Source of the DNA: Pseudomonadota bacterium
GTDB taxonomy: Bacteria; Pseudomonadota; Gammaproteobacteria; Burkholderiales; Burkholderiaceae_C
Assembly (NCBI GenBank): GCA_018241325.1
Contig: JAFEEB010000041.1
Span: 23,020 to 80,347 of the forward strand
Reading direction: 5' to 3'
Length of the DNA: 57,328 bases
The notes under the pieces are model-generated. The model had not been told where the DNA came from, searched no databases, and saw nothing but the letters and a program-made list of their open reading frames with translations. Of this stretch, positions 33,319 through 42,323 are shown piece after piece. Position numbers and translations under genes: made by a program. Positions within the stretch are counted from its first letter, which is position 1. Each line of letters begins with the position of its first letter.

Positions 33319-33373
33319 AGAGAGCTGTTAGCGCCGATGGGCAGGGCGCTGCGAGCCCGTTTCGCTCAAAAAA
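33309..33373. repeat. Short interspersed palindromic repeat, copy E (overlaps SDR stop codon)
   Basis: CTATCATAAAGAGAGCTGTT then AGCGCCGATGGGCAGGGCGC and finally TTTCGCTCAAAAAAT matches the inverse orientation of copies A and D. The repeat begins inside the SDR gene, supplies its stop codon and extends into the gap before the acyl-CoA dehydrogenase gene. Confidence 0.6.
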
Positions 33374-33449
33374 TCGGTCCGATCGAGCGCTGTCCCCCAC
33401 GCATCCGGGTTTGACCTGGCGCAGAGGCACCGGGCCTTACAGTGCCACC

Positions 33450-34724
33450 ATGGACTTTGCCCCTTCACCGCGCGCGCTGGCGCTGCAAGAGCCGTTGCGG
33501 CGCTTCATGCAGGACCTGGTGCTGCCCTCGCACGGCGACTGGTTGCGCTGGGCCGACGCCGGCGCCTACCCGCTGGACGTGATCGAGCCGCTCAAGGCGC
33601 AGGCCCGCGCCGCCGGCCTGTGGAATCTGTTCTTGCCCGAGCTGCGCGCGGACGAGCCCGGCACGCGCCTGGCCAATGGCGACTACGCGCCGCTGGCCGA
33701 GCTGATGGGCCGCGTGCCCTGGGCCAGCGAGGTGTTCAACTGCAGCGCGCCCGACACCGGCAACATGGAGCTGCTGCACCGCTTTGCCACGCCCGCGCAG
33801 CGCCAGCGGTGGCTGCTGCCGCTGCTGGAGGGGCGCATGCGCTCGTGCTTTGCCATGAGCGAGCCCGACGTGGCCTCGTCCGACCCGACCAACCTGGGCA
33901 CGCGCATCGTGCGCGAGGGCGATGCCTACGTGCTGAACGGCCGCAAGTGGTTCACCACCGGCGCGGCGCACCCCCACTGCCGCCTGGCCATCGTGATGGG
34001 CGTGTCCAACGCCGCCCCCGACGCGCCTGCGCACCAGCGCCACAGCCTGCTCTTGGTGCCCATGGATGCGCCAGGCGTGCAGGTGGTGCGCAACATCCCG
34101 GTGATGGCGCACCAGGCCATCGAGGGGCATTGCGAGATCGTGTTCCAGGGCGTGCGCGTGAGCGCCGACCACCTGCTGGGCGGCGAGGGCGAGGGCTTTG
34201 CCATGGCGCAGGCGCGGCTGGGGCCGGGGCGCGTGCACCACGCCATGCGCACCATCGGCCAGTGCGAGCTGGCGCTGGAGCTGATGGCCGAGCGCGCGCT
34301 CGAGCGCATGGCCTTCGGCAAGCACCTGTCCGACTTCACCAACGTGCAGGACTGGATCGCCTGGAGCCGCGTGGAGATTGACCAGGCGCGCCTGCTGGTG
34401 CTGCACGCCGCCTGGCGCATGGACGTGGAGGGCAATGCCGCCGCCCGCACGGAGGTGTCGGCCATCAAACTGGTGACGGCGCAGCTGCAAACGCGCGTGC
34501 TCGATCGCGCCATGCAGGTGTTCGGCGCCGCCGGCCTGACGCCCGACACGCCGCTGGCCAGCCTGTGGAGCTGGGGCCGCGCGCTGCGCTTCATGGACGG
34601 GCCCGACGAGGTGCACCTGCGCGCCATCGCGCGGCAGGAGCTGGTGCGCAGCCGCGCGCACCGAGGCGAGAACGTTCTGCACTTGCGCCGCTGGATGCCG
34701 CCCGAGGGGGGTATCGACGGCTGA
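33450..34724 (+). CDS. Acyl-CoA dehydrogenase (ACAD10/11-like)
   Basis: A 424-residue flavoenzyme with the acyl-CoA dehydrogenase fold: FAMSEPDVASSDPTNL (FAD/substrate), GRKWFTTGAAHPHCRLAIVMG, and GEGEGFAMAQARLGPGRVHH. At the catalytic-base position it has RFMDGPDEVHLR, that is Asp in the DGPDEVH motif typical of ACAD10/11-type enzymes instead of the EGT motif of the standard family. Substrate unknown; long or branched/hydroxylated acyl-CoAs are handled by relatives. The ATG at 33450 follows a gap without clear regulatory sites. The frame is open further upstream but overlaps the SDR gene. Confidence 0.9.
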   Translation: MDFAPSPRALALQEPLRRFMQDLVLPSHGDWLRWADAGAYPLDVIEPLKAQARAAGLWNLFLPELRADEPGTRLANGDYAPLAELMGRVPWASEVFNCSAPDTGNMELLHRFATPAQRQRWLLPLLEGRMRSCFAMSEPDVASSDPTNLGTRIVREGDAYVLNGRKWFTTGAAHPHCRLAIVMGVSNAAPDAPAHQRHSLLLVPMDAPGVQVVRNIPVMAHQAIEGHCEIVFQGVRVSADHLLGGEGEGFAMAQARLGPGRVHHAMRTIGQCELALELMAERALERMAFGKHLSDFTNVQDWIAWSRVEIDQARLLVLHAAWRMDVEGNAAARTEVSAIKLVTAQLQTRVLDRAMQVFGAAGLTPDTPLASLWSWGRALRFMDGPDEVHLRAIARQELVRSRAHRGENVLHLRRWMPPEGGIDG

Positions 34725-34742
34725 AACTGCCGCAACAGCCCA

Positions 34743-34914
34743 AACAGCCGAACGCAGAGGACGCGAAGGAATCGCAAAGGACGCAGAAAAAGAATGAAAA
34801 ACTCATGTTGTCGGAATCGGGCAAGGCATCTGCTTGACGAACGTCGCGCCCATTCATTTTTTTGATTCCTTTTTGCGCCCTCTGCGCGATCTTTGCGTCC
34901 TCTGCGTTCGGCTG
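34743..34914. repeat. MITE-like inverted-repeat element, copy 2
   Basis: Terminal inverted repeat CAGCCGAACGCAGAGG at 34745-34760 and its complement at 34899-34914 (16 bp perfect); imperfect complementarity continues for about 45 bp inward. The interior resembles copy 1 (31120-31295) in reverse orientation, e.g. the GGGCGCG-CGT-GTC segment. It fills most of the gap 34725-34985 between the acyl-CoA dehydrogenase and doxX genes. Confidence 0.75.
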
Positions 34915-34985
34915 CTGTCGGGTTGCCATGCACGCCGCGGGTTCATACACTGACCTGATGTTCATCATCCAACCGGAGCGTGCTC

Positions 34986-35363
34986 ATGGCCTTCAGTGAT
35001 TCGGGTTCGTCCACCTTGCGCCCCTGGGCGCTCATGCTGCTGCGCGTGGCCGCAGCCTACATGTTCCTGCTGCACGGCTGGGGCAAGTTCCAGGGGGGCA
35101 CGCCCGTGATGTCGCTCATGGGGCTGGCCATGGCGCTGGAGCTGGTGGGCAGCGCGCTGCTGGTGCTGGGGCTGTTCGTGCGGCCGGTGGCCTTCATCCT
35201 GTCGGGCGAGATGGCCTTTGCCTACTGGATGGCGCATGCCTCGGCCGGCAATTGGTGGCTGCCCATCAAAAACCACGGCGAGTCGGCCGCGCTGTTCTGC
35301 TTCATCTTTCTGTATCTGGCCGCGGCCGGCGGCGGGGCCCTGGCCCTGGGCCGGCGGCGCTGA
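34986..35363 (+). CDS. DoxX family membrane protein
   Basis: A 125-residue protein with four hydrophobic helices: LLRVAAAYMFLLHGWGKFQG, ALELVGSALLVLGLFVRP, FILSGEMAFAYWMAHA and AALFCFIFLYLAAAGGGALAL. This matches the DoxX family, whose bacterial members are linked to redox homeostasis. The ATG at 34986 has GGAG 9 nt upstream; a GTG two codons earlier is less likely. It ends 12 bp before the truncated AhpD-like gene that marks the left edge of the island. Confidence 0.88.
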   Translation: MAFSDSGSSTLRPWALMLLRVAAAYMFLLHGWGKFQGGTPVMSLMGLAMALELVGSALLVLGLFVRPVAFILSGEMAFAYWMAHASAGNWWLPIKNHGESAALFCFIFLYLAAAGGGALALGRRR

Positions 35364-35375
35364 ACGCGAGCGACA

Positions 35376-35563
35376 TCAACCGGGCTTCTTCTCGCGCGGC
35401 ACCCGCCCCATCAGATAGAACTCGGGGTTGGGCATCATGTTGCTGAACGAGGCGATGCGGTTTGAGAGGCCAAAAAAGCGCCGTGATGGCGGCGATGTCC
35501 CAGATGTCCACGTTGTGCAGGCAGTGCGCATGCATCGGCGCGGAGTCTTCCTCGCCCAACTCG
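35376..35563 (-). pseudogene. Truncated, frameshifted AhpD-like gene: left boundary of the island
   Basis: About 188 bp closely similar to the 3' end of the intact gene at 55481-56077 (same orientation). In translation it reads HNVDIWDIAAITA, then a frameshift at an A-rich run (35472-35477, one extra base), then FFGLSNRIASFSNMMPNPEF and YLMGRVPREKKPG to a stop. Similarity stops abruptly at about 35563, ten bases before the stop codon of the Bug-protein gene. The two copies differ at roughly one base in eight, so the duplication is not recent or the copies have different origins. Confidence 0.85.
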
Positions 35564-35572
35564 GCCCGTTTC

Positions 35573-36547
35573 TCACGTCAGCTTGACATTGGCCTTGCGA
35601 ATGATGTTTCCCCACTTCTCGAACTCGGCCCGTGCGTAGCTTTGTGCTGTCGCCGGCGTGGAATTCGGTGTCGGCTCGAGGCCGGACTCGATCATCTTGC
35701 TTCGCATGATGGGTTCCAGTTGGCTCTTGTTGAGTTCGACGGCAAGTCGGTCAACGATGGCCTGTGGCGTTCCCCGCGGTACGGCGAATGCGGCCCATGC
35801 AGTGGCATCAAAACCTGGATAGAACTCTGCAACGGTGGGTACGTCTGGCAATTGCGAGTACCGTGCCGGCGAGCTCACGGCCAGCGCGCGCAACTGGCCG
35901 CTGCGGACGTACCGCAACGCTGCCGACGTGGTTTCGAACATGGTCTGGATTTGGCCGCCCATCAGGTCGGTCAGCGCCGGCGCGGCGCCCTTGTAAGGTA
36001 CGTGCAGCAGCCGTGCTCCCGAAATGAGCTTGAACATTTCCATCGCCAGGTGATTCGTCACGCCGTTGCCGCCCGAGCCGCAGGCCAATTCTTTCTGCTT
36101 GGCGGCCGTCACCAGATCGGGCAGAGTCTTGATTGCGGAATCCGACCGCACCAGCAAAATCAGCGGCGAGCGACCGACCAAGGCCATGGTATTGAGATCG
36201 TTCATCGGATCAAAGCCGAGACTGGCGTACAGGTGTGGCGCGATGGTGAGCGGGCCACTGGATGTAAACAGCAAGCTATAGCCGTCTGGAGCAGATTTGG
36301 CAACGTCGCGCGCGGCGAGCGTGGCTCCGGCCCCAGGTCGGTTGTCCACCACGAAGGGCTGACCGAACGCCTTGTTGAGGTCATCGGCATAGAGACGCGC
36401 CGCCACGTCACTGCCTTGGCCGGGAGGAAACCCCAGGATGATCTTGACGGCCCGTTGCGGCCATTCGCCTGCGCTGCCCTGTGCCCACGCTGAGTGGCAA
36501 AGCGCACCGAGTGCCGCACTGGCGAGCAAAAGCCTGCGGTTGAACAT
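35573..36547 (-). CDS. Bug/TctC family substrate-binding protein (island)
   Basis: A 324-residue periplasmic binding protein. Signal peptide NRRLLLASAALGALCHSAWAQ; mature motifs VKIILGFPPGQGSDVAARLY, FVVDNRPGAGATLAARDVAK, ACGSGGNGVTNHLAMEMFK and LPDVPTVAEF. The start at 36547 has an AAAAGGAGA site; the frame extends upstream without family similarity. It diverges from the CitE-like gene across a 208-bp region with two copies of the island palindrome, so it is probably under the same control as the catabolic genes and may bring in their carboxylate substrate. Confidence 0.92.
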   Translation of the reverse strand: MFNRRLLLASAALGALCHSAWAQGSAGEWPQRAVKIILGFPPGQGSDVAARLYADDLNKAFGQPFVVDNRPGAGATLAARDVAKSAPDGYSLLFTSSGPLTIAPHLYASLGFDPMNDLNTMALVGRSPLILLVRSDSAIKTLPDLVTAAKQKELACGSGGNGVTNHLAMEMFKLISGARLLHVPYKGAAPALTDLMGGQIQTMFETTSAALRYVRSGQLRALAVSSPARYSQLPDVPTVAEFYPGFDATAWAAFAVPRGTPQAIVDRLAVELNKSQLEPIMRSKMIESGLEPTPNSTPATAQSYARAEFEKWGNIIRKANVKLT

Positions 36548-36664
36548 GCGGGTCTCCTTTTGATCCATTTCACGTTTCGCACGCAATGCAACCGTGCTTT
36601 GGTGATCCATTACAGAGGGCAGCGCCACAAAGGGCAAGAGGGATGACCATCGCCGGCGCCAAGC

Positions 36665-36678
36665 ATCATGGACGTGAT
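36665..36678. promoter_or_regulatory. Island palindrome, site 1 (one mismatch)
   Basis: ATCATGGACGTGAT matches ATCAC-N4-GTGAT with one mismatch. It lies between the divergent Bug-protein and CitE-like genes, 25 bp from site 2 (start to start). Confidence 0.5.
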
Positions 36679-36689
36679 GAATCCCAGCC

Positions 36690-36703
36690 ATCAGAAGTGT
36701 GAT
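36690..36703. promoter_or_regulatory. Island palindrome, site 2 (one mismatch)
   Basis: ATCAGAAGTGTGAT, one mismatch to ATCAC-N4-GTGAT, about 52 bp upstream of the CitE-like gene at 36756. Pairs with site 1 at 36665. Confidence 0.5.
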
Positions 36704-36755
36704 GAATGCGGTTGCTGGTGCCCGTTTTGCGTGTTGTTTTGCACAATGGTGAGCT

Positions 36756-37643
36756 ATGGAACCCATTCATCTTCGTCGCAGCGCGCTGTACACGCCTGGC
36801 TCGAATCCGGCCGTCTTGCTGAAGGCCGCCCAGTCCGATGCCGATGTGTTGATCTTCGATCTCGAAGACGCTGTTGCGCCGGAAGCCAAAGCCACGGCCC
36901 GCGACGCAGTGATCCGCGCATTGGCCGAGGCGGGTGTTGCCCGGCGAACGGTGGTTGTCCGTGTCAACGCCATCGATTCGCCCTGGTGTGAGGGCGACGT
37001 ACGCGCCGTGGCGTCGCTTCCACTCGCCGGCATCCTGTTTCCGAAGATCAGCACGCCTGCTGACGTGATGCGCGCGCAAGCGATGTTGAACTCTTGTGGT
37101 GCACCAGCCAGCACGACGCTGTGGTGCATGATCGAGACGCCGCTGGCCATCGTCAACGCGCGAGCGATTGCGCAAGTCGCGCTGGATCCGGATGCCCGAA
37201 TGTCGACCTGGGTTCTGGGCACCAACGACCTGGTCATGGACCTGCGCGGGCGGCATACGCCCATGCGAGAAGGCCTGGTGCCGATATTGGCCATTGCGTT
37301 GCTCGCTGCGCGTGCCCATGGACTATGCGTGTTCGACGGCGTGCACAACGACATCCGGGATACGGCGAGTTTTGCGGCGACGTGTGAGCAGGGGCGGCAA
37401 ATGGGTTTCGACGGGCGCACGCTGATTCATCCAGCGCAGATCGAGGTCTGCCACCGCGCCTACTCACCCAGTGCACAGGAGGTGGACGAAGCCCGTGCGG
37501 TGGTGGAGGCCTTCGCACTACCCGGGAACCAGGGCAAAGGCGTGCTGAAGGTAGACGGGCGAATGGTGGAGCTGATGCATGCAGAGATCGCGCGTCAGAC
37601 GCTGGCGATTGACGAGGCCATCAAACGGGCGAAGCGGGGATGA
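36756..37643 (+). CDS. CoA ester lyase (HpcH/HpaI aldolase, CitE-like)
   Basis: A 295-residue TIM-barrel lyase of the CitE/malyl-CoA lyase family: RSALYTPGSNPAVLLKAAQ, the Mg-binding VLIFDLEDAVAPEAK, VVVRVNAIDSPWCEGDV, MIETPLAIVNA (acidic ligand) and FDGRTLIHPAQIEVCHRAY. Such enzymes split 3-hydroxy-acyl-CoA esters (malyl-, citramalyl-, beta-methylmalyl-CoA) into acetyl- or propionyl-CoA plus an oxoacid. It is one of two CitE-like proteins in the island; the other is at 51538. It stands alone, divergent from the Bug-protein gene. Confidence 0.9.
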   Translation: MEPIHLRRSALYTPGSNPAVLLKAAQSDADVLIFDLEDAVAPEAKATARDAVIRALAEAGVARRTVVVRVNAIDSPWCEGDVRAVASLPLAGILFPKISTPADVMRAQAMLNSCGAPASTTLWCMIETPLAIVNARAIAQVALDPDARMSTWVLGTNDLVMDLRGRHTPMREGLVPILAIALLAARAHGLCVFDGVHNDIRDTASFAATCEQGRQMGFDGRTLIHPAQIEVCHRAYSPSAQEVDEARAVVEAFALPGNQGKGVLKVDGRMVELMHAEIARQTLAIDEAIKRAKRG

Positions 37644-37679
37644 CGATCAAGTGCGGACAGGCAGGGGATCCACGCCGCT

Positions 37680-39113
37680 TCAGAGCCGCACCGTGATGCA
37701 CTTGACGTGCGTGTAGTGGTGCAATGCTTCCAGCCCCTTTTCGCGTCCATAACCGCTCAGCTTGTAGCCGCCCAGTGGGGTTTCCACGCCGCCCGCCATG
37801 TATTCGTTGACGTAGACCTGCCCCGCTTCCAGCTGGGCCGCCACGCGGTGCGCACGCGCCAAGTCCCTTGTCCAGATACCGGCAGCGAGGCCGTAGTCGG
37901 TGTCGTTCGCGATGGCTATGGCGTGCGCTTCGTCGTCGAAGGGTATGACGCAACCGACCGGACCGAAAACTTCCTCACGCGCGATGCGCATGTGGTTGTC
38001 GACGCCGGTATAGAGCGTGGGCGAAACGTACCAGCCGCCTGCCAGTGCCGGGTCGTCGGGCAGCCGGCCACCGACTTCGGCGACGGCGCCTTCCGCCTGC
38101 GCGATGGCGTAATAGGCCTGAACTTTTTCGTACTGCGCGCGAGTGGTCATGGGGCCGACAGTGCCGTCTGCCGCACCGACGCGGTACGCCGCCATGGCCT
38201 GCTTGGTCGCAGCGACAAACTCGTCGTGGATCGAGCACTCGACCAGGATGCGCGTGCCCGCCAGGCAAACTTGGCCCGCGTGCGTGAGAAAGCCCTTGAG
38301 CACGCCCGGTGCGGCCAGTGTGAGGTCGGCGTCCGCGAACACGATGTCCGGCGACTTGCCACCCAGCTCCAGCGTCAGCGGCAGCACGCGGTCGGCAGCG
38401 ATGCGGCCGATCTCCTGACCTGCGCGCAGCGAACCGGTGAAGGCGATCTTGCGCACACCTGGATGGCGCACCAGCGCCTCGCCGGCCTCGGGGCCGATGC
38501 CGGTGACCACGTTGAACACGCCCGCTGGCACGCCGCAGCCTATCAAGAGGCGCGCCAGCGCAAGCACCGAGCTGGAGGTTGCCTCTGACGGTTTGACAAC
38601 CACGGTGTTGCCGGCAGCCAGCGCCGGCGCACATCCGCGGGCGCTTTGGTTCAGCGGCGCGTTCCACGGGACGATCACGCCCACCACGCCATAGGGTTCG
38701 CGCCTTGTGTAGGCGTGATAGCCAGCCCCAAGGCCGATGGTTTCACCCTGCAGCGCGGTGGCCAGACCGCCATACAGTTCAAAGTACTGCGCGACGCCCT
38801 CGATCTCGCCCAATGCCTGCGGAGACGACTTGCCGGTTTCCCGTGATTCCAGTGCCGCCAATTCGCGCGCTTGTGCGCGAATGGCTTGCGCAGCCTGTGT
38901 CAGCAACCGGCCGCGCGCCAGCGGCCGCATGGCACTCCACGAGGCAAACGCGCGCTGCGCCGCAGCCACTGCGAGGGCAACGTCGTCCTGGTCTCCGCGT
39001 GCCACCTGACTGATGACTTGGCCCGTGCGCGGATTGAAGCCGTCGACGTAACGGCCACGGATCGGCGTGTGCTCTTCGCCGCCAATGAAATGGTTAAGCG
39101 TGTACTGCGTCAT
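37680..39113 (-). CDS. Aldehyde dehydrogenase (NAD-dependent)
   Basis: A 477-residue ALDH superfamily enzyme: PWNAPLNQSARGCAPALAAG (NAD-binding loop), KPSEATSSSVL, FTGSLRAGQEIGR, the catalytic Glu in LELGGKSPDIVF and the nucleophile Cys in GQVCLAGTRIL, and EVFGPVGCVIPF. It converts an aldehyde to the acid. AGGAGAGG precedes the ATG at 39113. It overlaps the GMC oxidoreductase gene by 20 bp, so alcohol and aldehyde oxidation are encoded as a pair at the end of the Liv-transporter operon. Confidence 0.94.
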   Translation of the reverse strand: MTQYTLNHFIGGEEHTPIRGRYVDGFNPRTGQVISQVARGDQDDVALAVAAAQRAFASWSAMRPLARGRLLTQAAQAIRAQARELAALESRETGKSSPQALGEIEGVAQYFELYGGLATALQGETIGLGAGYHAYTRREPYGVVGVIVPWNAPLNQSARGCAPALAAGNTVVVKPSEATSSSVLALARLLIGCGVPAGVFNVVTGIGPEAGEALVRHPGVRKIAFTGSLRAGQEIGRIAADRVLPLTLELGGKSPDIVFADADLTLAAPGVLKGFLTHAGQVCLAGTRILVECSIHDEFVAATKQAMAAYRVGAADGTVGPMTTRAQYEKVQAYYAIAQAEGAVAEVGGRLPDDPALAGGWYVSPTLYTGVDNHMRIAREEVFGPVGCVIPFDDEAHAIAIANDTDYGLAAGIWTRDLARAHRVAAQLEAGQVYVNEYMAGGVETPLGGYKLSGYGREKGLEALHHYTHVKCITVRL

Positions 39114-40764
39114 CTCGAACCTCTCCTGAAACCGGCCGCGTCTCGTGCTGGAAATCCTCAAAAATCATGTCGGCGGCCTTCTCGGCGATCATGACGGTGG
39201 GCGCGTTGACGTTGCCGCGCACGATCTGCGGGATGACGGACGCATCAACCACGCGCAATCGCGGCACCCCATGCACGCGCAACCTGGCATCGACGACCGC
39301 CTGCGGCCCCGTTCCCATGGCGCAGGTGCCCACCGGGTGATACAGCGACTGACTGCTGCGGCGCACGAAGTCAATGACCTCGTCATCGCCGTTTACCTTG
39401 TCACCTGGCAGGTCTTCGCGCACGATGAGATCAGCCAGTGGCTGCGCCGATGCGATGCTCCGAATCCAGCGCATGGCGGCAATCATGACGCGCTCATCCT
39501 CGGGCTCGGCCAGATAGTTCGCGTAAATCATCGGCGGGACCTGCGGATCGGCCGAACGCAATGCGATGTGCCCGCGCGAGCGCGGCTGCAGCATGGCGCT
39601 GGCAAATTGGATGCCCGGGAAGGGGTGCATGCGCAAATGGTTGTTCGAATCGAAGGCGAAGCTCAGTGGCCGAAAGCTGACTTGGATATCGGGCAGTGCC
39701 ATCAGCACACCACTGCGCACGAAAGCCACCGCGTGCGAGGTGCCCATGGCCAACGGGCCGCGATGGTGCAGCAAATATGACGCGCCTTGCACGTACTTGC
39801 GCCAACCCGACAGTGCGGCGTTCAGCGACGCGCCCGCACGCACCTCATAGCCCGCGTTGATGACCAGGTGGTCATGCAAATTGGCACCCACACCCGGAAG
39901 TGCCCGAACCATCGGGATGCCGTGAGTTTGCAATTGCTCCGGGGCACCGATGCCTGACAGCATCAGCAATTGCGGCGATCCCATGGCCCCGGCGCAGATC
40001 AAGACCTCGCGCCGGGCGTGCGCCGTGTGACTGACGCCGCCCTGGCTGAATTCCACTCCGATGGCGCTCCCATTTTCAAATCGAATCCGGGTCGCCAGGG
40101 CGCCACCAACGACGCGCAGGTTGAACCGGCTGCGCGCAGGCGCCAAATAGGCGCGCGCCGTGGTCGAGCGCCGGCCGTCGCCGATGGTGTGCTGGAGGTA
40201 ACCCGCGCCATCCAACGTGGCTCCAGCGATGTCCGGATTCCGCGGGATGCCTGCGGCAATGCAGGCCTGCACAAAAGCATCCGTGGTCGGATGCTGATGA
40301 TCGGGGAGCGACACGCGCAACGGCCCCTCATGGCCACGCCAGGCGCTGTCGCCGTTGTCGCTGGTTTCTGCGCGCCGAAAGTACGGCAGCACGTCTTGCC
40401 AAGACCAGCCACGGTTGCCCATCGCCTGCCAGCGGTCGTAGTCACTCGCGCAACCGCGCACGTAGGCCATGCCGTTGATGGCGCTGGAGCCGCCGATGAT
40501 CTTGCCGCGCGGCCAATAGATGCGCCGGCCTGCAAGATGAGGCTCGGGTTCGGTGAGGGATTTCCAGTTGATGCGCTCGTCGAAAAACACGTTGCCGACG
40601 CCGGCCGGCGTGCGTACCCAGAATGGTTCGGAATCGGGGCCTGCTTCCAGCAGCAGCACGCTGGCACCCGGCTGTGCGCTGAGGCGATTGGCCAACACGC
40701 AACCGGCCGAGCCGCCCCCCACGACGATGTAGTCGTGTTCAAGCGCGAGATTCGAAGCGTTCAT
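39094..40764 (-). CDS. GMC family FAD-dependent alcohol dehydrogenase/oxidoreductase
   Basis: A 556-residue choline-dehydrogenase-like flavoprotein. FAD-binding motif DYIVVGGGSAGCVLANRLS at the N-terminus, then LLLEAG, PRGKIIGGSSAINGMAYVRG, and the C-terminal active-site pair His in SLYHPVGTCAMG and Asn in RGNVNAPTVMIAEKAADMI. It oxidises a primary alcohol to an aldehyde, probably passing electrons to a quinone or another carrier, with the adjacent ALDH finishing the step to the acid. Relatives with ALDH partners act on polyethylene glycols and branched diols, so those are candidate substrate types. Confidence 0.93.
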   Translation of the reverse strand: MNASNLALEHDYIVVGGGSAGCVLANRLSAQPGASVLLLEAGPDSEPFWVRTPAGVGNVFFDERINWKSLTEPEPHLAGRRIYWPRGKIIGGSSAINGMAYVRGCASDYDRWQAMGNRGWSWQDVLPYFRRAETSDNGDSAWRGHEGPLRVSLPDHQHPTTDAFVQACIAAGIPRNPDIAGATLDGAGYLQHTIGDGRRSTTARAYLAPARSRFNLRVVGGALATRIRFENGSAIGVEFSQGGVSHTAHARREVLICAGAMGSPQLLMLSGIGAPEQLQTHGIPMVRALPGVGANLHDHLVINAGYEVRAGASLNAALSGWRKYVQGASYLLHHRGPLAMGTSHAVAFVRSGVLMALPDIQVSFRPLSFAFDSNNHLRMHPFPGIQFASAMLQPRSRGHIALRSADPQVPPMIYANYLAEPEDERVMIAAMRWIRSIASAQPLADLIVREDLPGDKVNGDDEVIDFVRRSSQSLYHPVGTCAMGTGPQAVVDARLRVHGVPRLRVVDASVIPQIVRGNVNAPTVMIAEKAADMIFEDFQHETRPVSGEVRDDAVHA

Positions 40765-40783
40765 GACGGGTCATCCGGATTAA

Positions 40784-41506
40784 TCAGACCGCGAGGTAGC
40801 GGCTGGCAACCTCGGGGTTGTTGCGAAATTCCTGCAAGCTCCCGGTGAATACGATGCCGCCGTGATCCACAACGGCCACGCTGGAGGCGATCTCCATGCA
40901 AAACCGCATGTTCTGCTCGGCCACCAGCAAGGTGACTCCCTGGGCGCGCAACTGCAGGATCAGCGCCTGGATCTGGTCCATGATCACCGGTGCCAGGCCC
41001 TCGCTGGGCTCGTCGAGCAGCAGCAACTCCGGGTTGCCCGCCAGCGCTCGGGCGATCGCCAACATCTGCTGTTGCCCACCGGACAGCAGACCGGCCGATT
41101 TGCCGCGTGCCTCGGCCAACAAGGGGAACAGGCCGTACAGACGCTCCAACGGCCACTCGTCCTGACCTTCGGGGCCGCGCTTCATGCCCAGGCGCAAGTT
41201 GCCCTCCACCGTTTGCAGCTTGAAGATCTGGCGATCCTCGGGCACGTAACCCAAGCCAAGATTGGCAACCTGGTCGGGGCGCAGCCGCTCCACATCGCGT
41301 CCCATCGCCTGCACGGTGCCGCGCCGTGCAGGCAAGATGCGCATGATGGATTTCATGGTGGTGCTCTTGCCCGCGCCGTTGCGCCCCAGCAGCGCCATCG
41401 ACTCGCCGCGCGCGACGCTCAGCGTCAGGCCGAAAAGCACTTGGCTCCGACCGTAAAAGGTGTCCAGCCCGTTCACGTTCAACAGCAACTGCGGAGTTGA
41501 GGTCAT
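40784..41506 (-). CDS. Branched-chain amino acid-type ABC transporter ATP-binding protein (LivF type)
   Basis: A 240-residue ATPase: Walker A GRNGAGKST, Q-loop LGYVPEDRQIFKLQTVEGNL, signature LLSGGQQQMLAIARAL, Walker B LLLLDEPSEGLAPVI, H-loop AEQNMRF. The PEDR...LTVEENL-like region is typical of LivF. The frame opens earlier, but AGGAGACGCA directly before the ATG at 41506 fixes the start. Lies between LivG-type and GMC genes in the same operon. Confidence 0.93.
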   Translation of the reverse strand: MTSTPQLLLNVNGLDTFYGRSQVLFGLTLSVARGESMALLGRNGAGKSTTMKSIMRILPARRGTVQAMGRDVERLRPDQVANLGLGYVPEDRQIFKLQTVEGNLRLGMKRGPEGQDEWPLERLYGLFPLLAEARGKSAGLLSGGQQQMLAIARALAGNPELLLLDEPSEGLAPVIMDQIQALILQLRAQGVTLLVAEQNMRFCMEIASSVAVVDHGGIVFTGSLQEFRNNPEVASRYLAV

Positions 41507-41570
41507 TGCGTCTCCTCGCGCAGAAGCGCACTTCGCAACGGCTTCCACTGACGCTCGGGTCGGGTCAAGG

Positions 41571-42316
<746 letters not shown>

Positions 42317-42323
<7 letters not shown>

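Noticed and set aside
32358-33449. Open frame joining the SDR region to the acyl-CoA dehydrogenase as one large protein
   Set aside because: The real SDR protein is in another frame over this stretch and the dehydrogenase family match begins at 33450.
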